The notes: a model not told the origin generated them from the sequence alone. 64,000 nt of DNA from an uncultured Prevotellaceae bacterium (GCA_900318345.1 ONKD01000018.1:33109-97108); one strand, 5' to 3'. Positions 17,652 to 27,279 are shown, numbered from the stretch's first letter. Numbers and translations are program-made.

Positions 17652-20311
17652 AGAGTAATTCAAGAAATATCAAGCACGCCCTGTTGGCAGCCCTGGCTTT
17701 AGCCCTGTGCTGGCCGCTGGCGTCTAGCGCGCAGGAGATGCGCACGGTTAACGATACCATCTATAATCCAAAGATCGTCTTCAGCCATGCCCCCAACACC
17801 TATGAGATTGCGGGCATCCGCGTCGAGGGTGTGGACAACTATGACGAGAACATCATCATCGGTTACTCGGGCCTGTCCATTGGTCAGCGCATCGAGATTC
17901 CCGGTGAGGAACTCAAGGCGACTGCTAAGCGCTTTTGGCGTCAGGGCCTGTTCTCCAAGGTGCAGATCGTTGTCGAGAAGATGTATCATGACCAGGCCTG
18001 GCTGGTGTTCAACCTGCGTCAGCAGCCTCGCGTGTCCCAAGTGAACTATAACGGCGTGAAGAGCGGCGAGAAGAAGGACCTCATGGAGCGTCTTAACTTC
18101 CAGCAAGGTAGTCAAATGAGCCCCTACATCGCTGACCGCATCAAGGTCATTGTCGAGAGATACTTTGCTAACAAGGGTTTCGGCCAAGCGACCTGCGAGG
18201 TCACTCAGGTGCCCGACTTGAGCAAGCAGAACGAGGTCATCGTCAATATCAATGTGGATAAGCACGAGAAAATCAAGGTTCACAAGATTTACATTGATGG
18301 CAACGAGGTGCTGAGCGACTCCAAACTCAAGCGCACCATGAAGAAGACCAACGAGAAGACCAACTTGTGGAAGATCTTCAGCCAAAAGAAGTTTGTCCAG
18401 AGCGATTATGAGGCCGACAAGCAATTAATCATTGACAAGTATAACGAGAAGGGCTACCGCGATGCCGTCATCGTGAGCGACAGCGTTGTCCCCTTTGACG
18501 AGAAGACGGTAGATGTCTATCTCAAGATTGACGAGGGCAAGCGCTATTACATCTCAGATATTGAGTGGGTGGGCAACACGGTTTATCCGTCGGTTTACCT
18601 GGATGAGGTGCTGGGCATCAAGAAAGGTGATGTGTATAACCAGAAACTGCTCAACAAGCGCACCCAGGAAGACGACGATGCTATCGCTAACCTGTATCTG
18701 AACAAGGGCTATCTGTTCTATCAGCTCGTGCCCATCGAGAAGAAAATCGAGGGTGACAGCATCCAGCTGGAGATGAGTATGTTTGAGGGTAAGCAGGCGC
18801 GCATTAACCGCGTGGTCATCAATGGTAACGACCGCTTGTATGAGAAAGTTGTCCGCCGCGAGCTGCGTGTGCGTCCCGGTGACCTGTTCTCCAAGGAGGA
18901 CCTCATCCGCTCGATGCGTGAGATCGCTCAGATGGGCCATTTTGACCCTGAGAAGATTGACCCGCGTCCCGAGCCCAACCCCGACAACGGCACCGTCGAT
19001 ATTATCCTCAACCTCGAGAGCAAGGCCAATGACCAAGTGGAATTGAGCGCCGGTTGGGGTCAGGCAGGTGTGATCATCAAGGCGGGCTTGAAGTTTACTA
19101 ACTTCTCCCTGCAGAACCTGCTTCACCCGTCGTCCTACAAGGGGCTTATCCCCCAGGGCGAGGGCCAGACCCTGTCAATCAGCGCCCAGACCAACGCCAA
19201 GTACTACCAGGCCTACAGCATCTCGTTCCTTGATCCCTGGTTTGGTGGCAAGCGTCCCAATGCGTTGTCGGTATCGGCCTACTACAGCCGCCAGACGGGT
19301 ATCAACTCATCCTACTATAACCAGTTGTACCAGAACGCGATGTACAACTACTATAACTCCTATTATGGTGGTTATGGTGCCTATGGTTACGGCGGTTACG
19401 GCTATGGCTCAAGCAATTACTATGAGAATGCCTATGACCCCAACAAGTACTTGCAGATGGCAAGCGTGTCGGTGGGATTTGGTACTCGCTTGAAGTGGCC
19501 CGACGATTATTTCCAGCTGTCAGCCACCTTTGGCTACCAGTGGTACAGCCTCAAGAACTGGGAATACCTTTATTATATGAAGAATGGTGTGTCTAACTCG
19601 TTGCTGCTGGGTGTGACCCTGGCCCGCAACAGTATTGACAACCCCTTGTATACCCGTCGAGGCAGCTCGTTCAGCCTGAGCTTCACGGCCACCCCGCCCG
19701 CCAGCCTGTTTGGCAAGAAGAACTGGAAAGAGCTGAGCCAGAGCAATACCGAGCAGTCCAAGAAGGAACTCTACAAGTGGATCGAGTACTGGAAACTCAA
19801 GTTCCAGGCACGCACCTATACCCCGCTGACCGACCCCTACGGTCGCTGGACGCTGGTACTGATGACCCGTGCCGACATCGGTCTGCTGGGTAGCTGGAAC
19901 AAGTACCTGAAGTCACCGTTCGAGACCTTCTATGTGGGTGGTGACGGTATGTCGGGTTCTTATACTTATGCTACCGAGACGATCGCCCTGCGCGGTTATG
20001 AGAATGGTGCCTTTACGCCTTACGGCTCTGAGGGTTATGCCTATGACCGCTTTGCCATCGAGCTGCACTTCCCGCTCATGCTTTCGCCCAGTGCCACCAT
20101 CTATCCCCTCTTGTTTGTCGAGGGTGGTAACGCGTGGACCAACGTCAAGGACTTCAACCCGTTTGACATCAAGCGCTCGGCTGGTGTGGGTGCCCGCATC
20201 TTCCTGCCCATGATTGGTATGATGGGTATCGACTGGGGTTATGGTTTCGATACCGTCTTTGGCGAGAAGGGTGGCAGCAACTTCCACTTCGTGCTGGGAC
20301 AGGAATTCTAG
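17648..20311 (+). CDS. bamA: Outer membrane protein assembly factor BamA
   Basis: Central Omp85 insertase of the outer membrane, 887 residues. Signal peptide ends near SSAQ; five POTRA-like repeats span about residues 45-470 (for example [14 protein letters not shown]), then a 16-strand barrel to the C-terminal Phe (FVLGQEF). An unusual Tyr/Gly/Asn-rich low-complexity insertion (about residues 556-600, with [18 protein letters not shown]) lies in an early barrel loop. The gene is translationally coupled to uppS and followed by two Skp-type chaperone genes, making a coherent outer-membrane assembly cluster. Confidence 0.96.
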   Translation: MKSNSRNIKHALLAALALALCWPLASSAQEMRTVNDTIYNPKIVFSHAPNTYEIAGIRVEGVDNYDENIIIGYSGLSIGQRIEIPGEELKATAKRFWRQGLFSKVQIVVEKMYHDQAWLVFNLRQQPRVSQVNYNGVKSGEKKDLMERLNFQQGSQMSPYIADRIKVIVERYFANKGFGQATCEVTQVPDLSKQNEVIVNINVDKHEKIKVHKIYIDGNEVLSDSKLKRTMKKTNEKTNLWKIFSQKKFVQSDYEADKQLIIDKYNEKGYRDAVIVSDSVVPFDEKTVDVYLKIDEGKRYYISDIEWVGNTVYPSVYLDEVLGIKKGDVYNQKLLNKRTQEDDDAIANLYLNKGYLFYQLVPIEKKIEGDSIQLEMSMFEGKQARINRVVINGNDRLYEKVVRRELRVRPGDLFSKEDLIRSMREIAQMGHFDPEKIDPRPEPNPDNGTVDIILNLESKANDQVELSAGWGQAGVIIKAGLKFTNFSLQNLLHPSSYKGLIPQGEGQTLSISAQTNAKYYQAYSISFLDPWFGGKRPNALSVSAYYSRQTGINSSYYNQLYQNAMYNYYNSYYGGYGAYGYGGYGYGSSNYYENAYDPNKYLQMASVSVGFGTRLKWPDDYFQLSATFGYQWYSLKNWEYLYYMKNGVSNSLLLGVTLARNSIDNPLYTRRGSSFSLSFTATPPASLFGKKNWKELSQSNTEQSKKELYKWIEYWKLKFQARTYTPLTDPYGRWTLVLMTRADIGLLGSWNKYLKSPFETFYVGGDGMSGSYTYATETIALRGYENGAFTPYGSEGYAYDRFAIELHFPLMLSPSATIYPLLFVEGGNAWTNVKDFNPFDIKRSAGVGARIFLPMIGMMGIDWGYGFDTVFGEKGGSNFHFVLGQEF

Positions 20312-20418
20312 AGGTGTTAACACAATTAAGTTAATTTTTCAACGTTATCAATAAACGATTTGCGGTTAGCGCAGTCTAAAAGTCGATTTTTTAACAAAAC
20401 AATATTAGATAGAGAGAA

Positions 20419-20931
20419 ATGAAACGTATAGCTTTAATCGCAGTGGCGCTTGTTGCCGGCTTCATGGTCGCCAACGCGCAGAAGTTTGCTCTTGTTGACA
20501 TGGAGTATGTGTTGAAGAACATTCCCGCCTATGAGATGGCTAACGAGCAACTGAACCAGGTGTCGCAACGCTGGCAGCGCGAGGTCGATGAACTCAAGAA
20601 GGAGGCTGACACCATGTATAAGAACTACCAGGCCGACATGGTGTTCCTGACCGATGACCAGAAGAAGAAGAAAGAGGAAGAGATCACCGAGAAGGAGAAA
20701 GAGGCCCAGCAGTTGCAATACAAGTACTTTGGCCCGCAGGGCGAGCTGTTCAAGAAGCGCCAGTCGCTCATCAAGCCCATCCAGGACGATGTGTACAATG
20801 CCTGCAAGAAGGTGTGTGAGGAGCGCGGCTTCCAGGTCATCTTTGACCGTGCAAGTAGCCAGAGTATCATCTTTGCCTCGCCGCGCATCGACGTGAGCAA
20901 CGAGGTGCTCGAGAAGATGGGTTACAAGTAA
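20419..20931 (+). CDS. OmpH/Skp family periplasmic chaperone (copy 1)
   Basis: 170 residues: signal peptide (ending ANAQ), a short beta core, then a long charged coiled-coil hairpin (about residues 40-115, with DDQKKKKEEEITEKEKEA), and a C-terminal beta segment (VIFDRASSQSIIFA). This is the Skp/OmpH layout; Skp trimers hold unfolded outer-membrane proteins on the way to BamA. It lies 107 bases after bamA. A perfect 12-bp hairpin starts right after its stop codon. First of three paralogues in the region; the other two resemble each other more. Confidence 0.92.
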   Translation: MKRIALIAVALVAGFMVANAQKFALVDMEYVLKNIPAYEMANEQLNQVSQRWQREVDELKKEADTMYKNYQADMVFLTDDQKKKKEEEITEKEKEAQQLQYKYFGPQGELFKKRQSLIKPIQDDVYNACKKVCEERGFQVIFDRASSQSIIFASPRIDVSNEVLEKMGYK

Positions 20932-20958
20932 TTCAAGTTTCGGCTCCCGAAACTTGAA
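20932..20958 (+). terminator. Perfect 12-bp hairpin directly after the stop codon
   Basis: TTCAAGTTTCGG (20932-20943), a CTC loop, then CCGAAACTTGAA (20947-20958). No U-run follows, so it may be an mRNA-stabilising or processing hairpin between the two skp genes rather than a full intrinsic terminator. Confidence 0.6.
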
Positions 20959-21053
20959 GATTAGGGATTAGTGATTAGTGAGATCTCTGGTCTTGAAATG
21001 AGAGAAAAAATAATATACTAGTATACTAACAAAGAAAATCAATTTTTTTAGAC

Positions 21054-21566
21054 ATGTTTAAAAGATTTATGCTCTTAGCCATCGCGGCTACCACCATGTG
21101 CCTGTGTGCACAAGCTCAGAAATTCGGTTACGTGAACACCACCGAGATTTTCAACGTGATGCCTGACAAGGTTACCGCCGAGAATACCCTCAAGTCGGTG
21201 AGCGACAAATATGAGGCTGAGTTCAAGAACCTGCAGGACGCTTTCCAGAAGAAGATGAGCGACTATGAGGCTGCCGATAAGGATGCTTCTACTCCCCAGG
21301 CTATCAAGGATCGCCACCAGCAGGAGTTGCAGGACGACTACATGAAGATCCAGAACTTCCAGCAGACCGCTTCTCAGGATCTGCAGCGTCAGCAGGATAC
21401 CTTGCTCGCCCCCATCACGCAGAAACTGCAGAATGCCATCCAGGCTGTTGGTGCCGAGGGCGGTTACACCTTCATCTTTGACCAGGCAGCTGGTGCTATC
21501 CTCTACACGGGCACCAATGCCGAGGACGTGAGCGCCAAGGTGAAAACCAAATTGGGTATCAAGTAA
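21054..21566 (+). CDS. OmpH/Skp family periplasmic chaperone (copy 2)
   Basis: 170 residues with a signal peptide ending AQAQ. The beta core FGYVNTTEIFNVMPD is followed by a coiled-coil region (about residues 45-125) rich in Gln/Asp/Lys and a C-terminal strand pair (GGYTFIFDQ). Family and function as copy 1: outer-membrane protein chaperoning in the periplasm. It shares the pattern E-(I/L)-F-N-(V/L)-(M/L)-P and the (A/D)-AS-T/M-P-x-(A/E)-IKDR motif with copy 3 at 23.4 kb, so these two derive from a later duplication. A strong terminator follows. Confidence 0.92.
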   Translation: MFKRFMLLAIAATTMCLCAQAQKFGYVNTTEIFNVMPDKVTAENTLKSVSDKYEAEFKNLQDAFQKKMSDYEAADKDASTPQAIKDRHQQELQDDYMKIQNFQQTASQDLQRQQDTLLAPITQKLQNAIQAVGAEGGYTFIFDQAAGAILYTGTNAEDVSAKVKTKLGIK

Positions 21567-21600
21567 TGTAAGACGACAGCTTTTAGCTGCTTGAAATAGG

Positions 21601-21640
21601 CTGCCGCCAGTGAGATTCTCCCTCGCTGGCGGCAGTTTAG
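21601..21640 (+). terminator. Intrinsic terminator after skp copy 2
   Basis: CTGCCGCCAGTGAG (21601-21614) pairs with CTCGCTGGCGGCAG (21622-21635) with one wobble pair, followed by TTTAGTTTAG. Confidence 0.8.
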
Positions 21641-21730
21641 TTTAGGGGAGGGCTGGCCTTCAGCCTGCTCACTTTAACTGGCACTGGCAGTTTCAGTGTC
21701 TCTACTGGCTGATAAATCGGGAAATATTAC

Positions 21731-21738
21731 TATATTTG
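21731..21738 (+). promoter_or_regulatory. Predicted -7 box for the C1B peptidase gene
   Basis: TATATTTG followed by C, 68 bases upstream of the ATG at 21807. Confidence 0.65.
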
Positions 21739-21806
21739 CGGTCAAAGAAGCTATTAATCCAGCGCAAAGGCCACGTGCCGCGCCTTAAACCATTTCACAA
21801 CTCAAT

Positions 21807-23210
21807 ATGAACAGATACATTACACTTGCTCTGGCAATAGGCCTTGCCTTTGCCGGTTCAGCACAAAACCGTTCTCAGGGGGGTATCAGCCCCGACATGA
21901 TGCGCCAGATTGTCGCCACCTCGGCAGCCAACCAAAACAAGGCCATAAGCAATGCCATGGCGACTAACTCCATCGATGACCTTGCCCGGAACTACCGCAA
22001 CAACAAAGTCACTGACACTTACTTCAGCATCGAGACGCCCAAACAATCGATTCACAACCAGCGACAGAGCGGGCGATGCTGGATGTACTCCAGTTTCAAC
22101 GTGCTGCGCGCCAATTTCGCCCATCGCCACGGCGACTCCATTAACGTGGAGTTCTCTCACGACTACCTCTTCTTCTACGACCAGCTCGAGAAGGCCAACC
22201 TCATGCTGCAAGGCGTGATCGATTGCGCCGACAAGCCCATTGATGACACGCGTGTGCAGTTCTTCTTCCGCAATCCCATGAACGATGGCGGCACCTTCTG
22301 CGGTGTGGCCGACCTTGCCGAGAAATACGGCCTCGTGCCCGTTGAGGCACAGCCTGAGACCTACTCGGCTGAACGCACCTCACGCATGAGCCAGCTCGTT
22401 GCGTCCAAGCTGCGCGAATACGGACTGGAGCTGCGCCAGATGGTCGCTGACAAAAAGAGCAAAAAAGCCATCAACCAGCGCAAGACCGAGATGCTCGGCA
22501 CCATCTACAACATGCTCTCGCTCACACTGGGCGAGCCCATCAAGTCGTTCACCTACGCCTTCCGTGACAAGGACGGCAAAGCAGTGGGCCAGGCACGCAC
22601 CTACACCCCGCTGGAATTCTACCGCGAGACGGTGGGCGGACCCATCAACGGCACATTCATCATGGCGATGAATGATCCTCGCAGGGAATACTACAAGACC
22701 TATGAAGTGGAATATGACCGCCACACCTATGACGGACACAACTGGCGCTACGTCAACTTGCCTATGGAGGACATCGCAGCCATGGCCATCGCCTCGTTGA
22801 AGGACTCCACCAAGCTCTATGCCAGCTTTGACGTGGGCAAACAGCTCAACCGTGACAACGGCTACCTCGCCCTCGACAACTTTGACTATGGCACCCTGTT
22901 CGGAACCACATTCCCCATGGATAAGGCACGGCGCATTGCCACCTTTGACAGCGGTTCAACACACGCCATGACGCTCTGCGCCGTCGATCTTGACGAGGAT
23001 GGCAATCCCATCAAGTGGAAGGTGGAGAACTCATGGGGTGGCGACAGCGGACAAAAGGGATATATCATCATGACCAACGAGTGGTTCAACGAGTACTCCT
23101 TCCGCTTGGTTGTGGACAAGAAATATGTGCCGCAACACATCCTCAAGGCCGCCGAAACCAAGCCCGTGATGGTAATGCCCGAAGATCCCCTCTTCGGCAC
23201 CGATGACTAA
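21807..23210 (+). CDS. Exported C1B-family aminopeptidase (bleomycin hydrolase/PepC-like)
   Basis: 467-residue papain-superfamily peptidase. Residues 1-19 form a signal peptide (ending GSAQ), unlike cytoplasmic PepC. Catalytic residues are visible: Cys91 in QSGRCWMYSS, His386 in GSTHAMTL and Asn408 in VENSWGG; Gln in NQRQSGRC completes the oxyanion hole. Length matches C1B peptidases. Role: aminopeptidase trimming of peptides, here probably in the periplasm. It has its own promoter and terminator and is placed between two skp paralogues, so the chaperone cluster appears interrupted by it. Confidence 0.92.
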   Translation: MNRYITLALAIGLAFAGSAQNRSQGGISPDMMRQIVATSAANQNKAISNAMATNSIDDLARNYRNNKVTDTYFSIETPKQSIHNQRQSGRCWMYSSFNVLRANFAHRHGDSINVEFSHDYLFFYDQLEKANLMLQGVIDCADKPIDDTRVQFFFRNPMNDGGTFCGVADLAEKYGLVPVEAQPETYSAERTSRMSQLVASKLREYGLELRQMVADKKSKKAINQRKTEMLGTIYNMLSLTLGEPIKSFTYAFRDKDGKAVGQARTYTPLEFYRETVGGPINGTFIMAMNDPRREYYKTYEVEYDRHTYDGHNWRYVNLPMEDIAAMAIASLKDSTKLYASFDVGKQLNRDNGYLALDNFDYGTLFGTTFPMDKARRIATFDSGSTHAMTLCAVDLDEDGNPIKWKVENSWGGDSGQKGYIIMTNEWFNEYSFRLVVDKKYVPQHILKAAETKPVMVMPEDPLFGTDD

Positions 23211-23233
23211 CAATCGACAGATAATTAGGAATT

Positions 23234-23269
23234 AAACTCCTGCCGTTAACCCTAGCGGCAGGAGTTTTT
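23234..23269 (+). terminator. Intrinsic terminator after the C1B peptidase gene
   Basis: AAACTCCTGCCG (23234-23245) pairs with CGGCAGGAGTTT (23256-23267), followed by a T-run. Confidence 0.88.
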
Positions 23270-23314
23270 GCTGTAATAACCCGTCATGTCCCTTGCTGAT
23301 ATTGGAAAAAAGAC

Positions 23315-23322
23315 TACCTTTG
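23315..23322 (+). promoter_or_regulatory. Predicted -7 box for skp copy 3
   Basis: TACCTTTG, 39 bases before the ATG at 23362, with TTG about 20 bases upstream. Confidence 0.7.
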
Positions 23323-23361
23323 TGGCTATAATATATAATGTAATAGAAAAGAATAATAACG

Positions 23362-23865
23362 ATGAAGAGAATTCTCATGATTGCCCTGGCGCTGATGCCT
23401 CTCATGTTGATGGCTCAGGCCAAGATCGCTGTAGTGAACTCCCAGGAGTTGTTTAACCTCTTGCCCGAGAAGGCCACTGCCGAGGCACAGCTCAAGGCGC
23501 TGAGCGAGAAATACCATGCTGAGTATGAATTGCTGCGTGGGGAGTTTGACAAAAAGTATGCCGACTACCAGACGGTGGCTGCCGATGCCTCGATGCCCGA
23601 GACCATCAAGGATCGCCGCATCCAGGAGTTGCAGGAGAGCGACAAGAAAATGCGTGATTTTGAGCGCCGTGCTGCCGATGACATCGCCGCCCAGCGCGAG
23701 GCTTTGACCAAACCCATTTCCGACAAGATCCAGGCCGCAATCCGCACCGCTGGCGAGCGGGGTGGCTATGACCTGGTGCTCGACACTGCCGTTACCCCCG
23801 TGGCCTATACCGGCCCCAACACCACCGACATCACTCCGATGGTCAAGACGCTGCTTGGGCTGTGA
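23362..23865 (+). CDS. OmpH/Skp family periplasmic chaperone (copy 3)
   Basis: 167 residues with signal peptide (ending LMAQ). The core IAVVNSQELFNLLPEK leads into a charged coiled coil (about residues 45-125) and a C-terminal GGYDLVLDTAV strand. Same family as the copies at 20.4 and 21.1 kb and closest to the second. It has an independent promoter and a strong terminator, so its expression can be separate from bamA. Three Skp-like proteins near one bamA suggest subunit specialisation or mixed oligomers, which is inference. Confidence 0.9.
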   Translation: MKRILMIALALMPLMLMAQAKIAVVNSQELFNLLPEKATAEAQLKALSEKYHAEYELLRGEFDKKYADYQTVAADASMPETIKDRRIQELQESDKKMRDFERRAADDIAAQREALTKPISDKIQAAIRTAGERGGYDLVLDTAVTPVAYTGPNTTDITPMVKTLLGL

Positions 23866-23890
23866 TTCAAGAGTGACGTGTGATAAAATA

Positions 23891-23924
23891 AAAAACCTGT
23901 ACTGCCAATCAGTACAGGTTTTTT
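23891..23924 (+). terminator. Intrinsic terminator after skp copy 3
   Basis: AAAAACCTGTACT (23891-23903) and AGTACAGGTTTTT (23911-23923) form a 13-bp perfect stem with T-run; symmetric A/T tails also make it usable for the opposing tRNA-His transcript. Confidence 0.9.
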
Positions 23925-23935
23925 ATTCACTTAGG

Positions 23936-24010
<75 letters not shown>

Positions 24011-24041
24011 ATATAAAGGCATTTTCTTTCAAACGCGGGTG

Positions 24042-24049
24042 CAAAGATA
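24042..24049 (-). promoter_or_regulatory. Predicted -7 box for tRNA-His
   Basis: Minus-strand TATCTTTG followed by C, 31 bases before the tRNA 5' end. Confidence 0.75.
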
Positions 24050-24116
24050 ATACCATTTTTGATACCGTGCAAGAATATCGTGAAAAAAACTTAGATTTTT
24101 CTTTGATTATCGTTAA

Positions 24117-25307
24117 TTATCGGTCCACAATGGCTGCAGGAGCGTTGCGGTCACTGCCCTTGACAAACTCGCCCATCGAGAACACGCCGCGCAGGTTGAT
24201 GTCGCTGTCAAACAGCAGGATATCGGCGTCCTTGCCACGTTGCAGCGAGCCCTTGCGGTCATAGATGCCCATGATGCGGGCGGGTGTCTCGCTGGCCATG
24301 CGCACGGCATCGTTCAGCGGGACGTTGACCACACGTGCCATCGTCTTGATGAGGCGATCCATGGTGGCAATGCTGCCGGCCAGGGCACTGCGGTCAGAGA
24401 GCTTGCACACGCCATCCTCGATGATGACGCGCGGGTCAAAGGCGTGCTCGCTGTCGCTGTCGGTCACGGCTAGCGCGTCGGTGCACAGGGCTGTGTGCTC
24501 CACACCCTTGATGTGGTAAACCAGATTGAGCAGGGTAGAGGGCACGTGGATGCCATCGGCAATCACCTCAACGGCCATATCCTCAAGCAGATAGACGCTC
24601 TCGACGGTGCCGGCATGCTTAAATTCCCTCACGTTGTGGAAGCCAGGCATGCCGTTATAGAAATGGGTAGCCAGGGTGTAGCCGGCATCCCATGCGGCCT
24701 TGATTTGGGGATACTCGGCAGCGGTGTGGCCGATGGCGGCGACGATGCCTTTGCCGGTGACATACTCGCCCATCTCGATGGCGCCAGGCAGTTCGGGTGC
24801 CGAGGACCATCGGCGCATGCAGTCAAAGTCCTCAACGATGTGGCGGTATTCGTTCGGGTCAGGAATGCGTATAACCTCAGGCATCTGTGCTCCGGCCTTG
24901 CTGGGATTGAAGTAAGGCCCCTCCATGTGCATGCCCATGATGGTGGATTTGGGATCCTGCATCAGGTCATCACATGTTTGGCAGGCCCGTTCCATCATGT
25001 CGATTGGCGAGGAGGAGAGTGTGGCATAGATGGCCGTTGTGCCGTGGCGCAGGTGGGTTTGAGCAGCTGTCTCAAAGGCCTCGTGGGTACACTCTTGGAA
25101 ATCACTGCCACCACCGCCATGACAATGCAGGTCAATGCCCCCAGGCACCACATGCATGCCCTGGGCATCAACGAGCTTATCCATGCCTTCCAGCTGGCGG
25201 CTGCTCTTGCTCACTTCCTTGATGCGGCAGTCCTCGATAATGACCGAACCGCCGTTGACCCAACCTTCGGGAGTGAGAACATGACCGTTATAAATCTGAG
25301 TCAACAT
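24117..25307 (-). CDS. nagA: N-acetylglucosamine-6-phosphate deacetylase
   Basis: Amidohydrolase-fold enzyme that deacetylates GlcNAc-6-phosphate in amino-sugar catabolism and cell-wall recycling. 396 residues. Metal-site motifs visible: DLHCHGGGGSDF, the MHMEGPYFNPSKAG motif with the metal-binding Glu, GHTAAEY, the THFYNGMPGFHNVR stretch (THLFNAM in most members) and CTDALAVTDS with the catalytic Asp position. Start at ATG 25307 (MLTQIYNG), not the upstream TTG. Promoter box at 25334-25341. No nagB or transporter is adjacent, so it is a single-gene unit. Confidence 0.95.
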   Translation of the reverse strand: MLTQIYNGHVLTPEGWVNGGSVIIEDCRIKEVSKSSRQLEGMDKLVDAQGMHVVPGGIDLHCHGGGGSDFQECTHEAFETAAQTHLRHGTTAIYATLSSSPIDMMERACQTCDDLMQDPKSTIMGMHMEGPYFNPSKAGAQMPEVIRIPDPNEYRHIVEDFDCMRRWSSAPELPGAIEMGEYVTGKGIVAAIGHTAAEYPQIKAAWDAGYTLATHFYNGMPGFHNVREFKHAGTVESVYLLEDMAVEVIADGIHVPSTLLNLVYHIKGVEHTALCTDALAVTDSDSEHAFDPRVIIEDGVCKLSDRSALAGSIATMDRLIKTMARVVNVPLNDAVRMASETPARIMGIYDRKGSLQRGKDADILLFDSDINLRGVFSMGEFVKGSDRNAPAAIVDR

Positions 25308-25333
25308 TCCCAATCTTTTTTATCCTTGAACTG

Positions 25334-25341
25334 CAAATATA
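25334..25341 (-). promoter_or_regulatory. Predicted -7 box for nagA
   Basis: Minus-strand TATATTTG followed by C, 26 bases before the nagA ATG. The remainder of the divergent interval (25342-25619) is AT-rich with no gene seen. Confidence 0.7.
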
Positions 25342-25619
25342 CATCGTTTTTTGATAAGTTGTATTGGGCTATTACATTTTTTTTGATTTCTTGACGTAAA
25401 TTCAAGAAAATAGCTGGCTCTAGCGCCTTTTTTGCCACGTGACGAGGTTAGTTTTTGGTCTTGGTTTTTCGGGGGTTTGTCAACGTGTTTTGTCGATTGG
25501 TCACGAAGTGGCTGTTGGGCATTTTTTTATTTCAAAAATTGGCTTTTTCTTTGCAAGTGAATTAACAAGACGTTTAGTTCAGATTCATTATTCATTTCAT
25601 AAAAAACACCACATTTAAG

Positions 25620-26090
25620 ATGAAAAAGATTGTTTTAGTATTGATGATTGCCCTGATGGGCACGATTGTGACCAATGCACAGCCGCAACGCCGGCATGGT
25701 AACCCCGAACAGATGGTTAAGCAACGTGTTGAACGCATGGAGAAGGCCTTGAACCTGACCGAGGAGCAAAAAGCTGAGATCACCAAGATCTACACCGCCG
25801 AGATGGAAACGATGGCTAAGGAGCGTCCCGCCAAGGCTGAGCAAGGACAGAGGCCTGACGAGGCCACGATGAAGGCGATGCGCGAGAAGATGAAAGCGCA
25901 GCACGAGGCCACCAGTGCCAAGGTTGAGGCCTTGCTGACTCCAGAACAGGCAGCTAAGTATGCCGAGCTCAAGCAGCATGAGGGCAAGCGCGGCCATGAC
26001 AAGAAGCATGGCGGTCCCCGCCATGAGGGTGCTCGTCCCGAGCGCGGCCACGGCGGCTGCAACGGCTGTGACGGCTGCGGCAGCAAGTAG
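25620..26090 (+). CDS. Small secreted LTxxQ-motif protein (Spy/CpxP-like, DUF4890 type)
   Basis: 156 residues. Signal peptide (ending NAQ) followed by a helical, charged mature region with two LTxxQ motifs (LTEEQKAEI near residue 47, LTPEQAAKY near residue 103), the hallmark of Spy/CpxP-like periplasmic proteins. The C-terminus is striking: a His/Gly/Arg-rich tail (RGHDKKHGGPRHEG) ending in a Cys/Gly cluster (GGCNGCDGCGSK), which looks able to bind metal ions. Probable periplasmic chaperone or metal/stress-responsive protein; the metal idea is inference. A hairpin terminator follows. Confidence 0.82.
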   Translation: MKKIVLVLMIALMGTIVTNAQPQRRHGNPEQMVKQRVERMEKALNLTEEQKAEITKIYTAEMETMAKERPAKAEQGQRPDEATMKAMREKMKAQHEATSAKVEALLTPEQAAKYAELKQHEGKRGHDKKHGGPRHEGARPERGHGGCNGCDGCGSK

Positions 26091-26120
26091 TAAAGACGAG
26101 TAATCGCATGTGTGTGAATA

Positions 26121-26161
26121 GAGGGAGGGCCTTTCCTGATGGAAGGACCCTCTCGCCTTTT
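26121..26161 (+). terminator. Terminator-like hairpin after the LTxxQ gene
   Basis: GAGGGAGGGCCTTTCC (26121-26136) pairs imperfectly with GGAAGGACCCTCTC (26141-26154), followed by CCTTTTTA. The rest of 26162-26372 shows no gene. Confidence 0.7.
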
Positions 26162-26372
26162 TATGCTGGTGGCCGATTCTAATGGGACCAATAAGGCCAA
26201 TAGGGGCTAGGGTGGCGGGTTCTTTAAGCTAACCACAATGGGTTAATAGTGGCCTTGTGGAGTGGGCTTGCTAGTGGTGGAAAAAGATTAGAAGATGTTA
26301 AAAAGGGGGCATTTTTACTTAAAAATGACCTATAGGGCTGCAAAAAATGCCGTGAAAATGAAAAAAAATGGT

Positions 26373-26380
26373 TATCTTTG
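26373..26380 (+). promoter_or_regulatory. Predicted -7 box for the GT5-like gene
   Basis: TATCTTTG followed by C, 25 bases upstream of the ATG at 26406. Confidence 0.75.
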
Positions 26381-26405
26381 CATTTATTATTGATAAGAAA
26401 GCAAC

Positions 26406-27209
26406 ATGGAAGTAAAGAAAGTCCTATTTATATCGCAGGAGATCGCGCCATACGTGCCCGAGCGCCGCTTGTCACAGATTGGCCGCATCTTGCCTCAAGG
26501 CATTAAGGAGCAAGGTATTGAGGAGCGCACTTTTATGCCCAAGTACGGCATGATTGCCGAGCGCAGCAACCAGCTGCATGAGATGATCAGGCTGTCGGGC
26601 ATGAATGTGATCATTGATGATACCGACCATCCGCTCATCATCAAGGTGGCGACCCTGCAACAAGCTCATTTCCAGGTTTATTTCATTTACAACGAGGATT
26701 ATTTTGCCAGCAATCGCATCGACGAGCTCGAGATGAACTGCTCGCCCCACGACAATGACGAGCGCAGCATGTTCTTTGTACGTGCCGTCATCGAGTCGAT
26801 ACGCAAGATGCGCTGGGTGCCCGACATCATTCAGTGCACGGGTTGGATCTCAGCGCTGGCACCGGTATATATCCGCACCCTCTATGGTGATGACCCCTCG
26901 TTCCGCGACGCCAAGATTGTGACGGCGCTGTTCAACGAGCAGATCATGGCCCCGCTGGATGCCCGCATTGCCGAGAAAATCCACATGGACGGTGTCCCCA
27001 AGAATGCGCTCAAGCCCATTGCCGGCAAGGAGTTGACCTATGAGGGCCTGATGGCCTATTCGCTCAAGTATGCCGATGCTGTCATTGAGTGTGAGGCTGG
27101 TGTGAGCCCTGCTGTGCTTGAGGCTGCCGGCTCGTTGCCCAAGCTGCAGTTCATCGATGATGATGACGTGACGAAGGTAAAAGACTTCTACACATCGCTG
27201 TTTGATTGA
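26406..27209 (+). CDS. Short GT5 (glycogen/starch synthase-like) protein, N-terminal domain only
   Basis: 267 residues resembling the N-terminal Rossmann half of glycogen synthases (opening KKVLFISQEIAPYVPERRLSQIGR; later DIIQCTGWISALAPVYIR). The ADP-glucose-binding C-terminal GT-B half (about 200 residues with the KTGGL-like and E-x7-E motifs) is absent, and the usual K-x-G-G-L start motif is not evident. Because the same short form accompanies a DUF4270 lipoprotein in many Bacteroidales, it is likely a stable family rather than a truncation. Its activity is unclear; it may be non-catalytic. It is followed by the DUF4270 gene, probably co-transcribed. Confidence 0.82.
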   Translation: MEVKKVLFISQEIAPYVPERRLSQIGRILPQGIKEQGIEERTFMPKYGMIAERSNQLHEMIRLSGMNVIIDDTDHPLIIKVATLQQAHFQVYFIYNEDYFASNRIDELEMNCSPHDNDERSMFFVRAVIESIRKMRWVPDIIQCTGWISALAPVYIRTLYGDDPSFRDAKIVTALFNEQIMAPLDARIAEKIHMDGVPKNALKPIAGKELTYEGLMAYSLKYADAVIECEAGVSPAVLEAAGSLPKLQFIDDDDVTKVKDFYTSLFD

Positions 27210-27279
27210 CGGTCATCGCCCGCTTGATAGGTATTTTTCTATATTCTTAAATCAATCAGTTTTTTATTATTTCAAGAAT

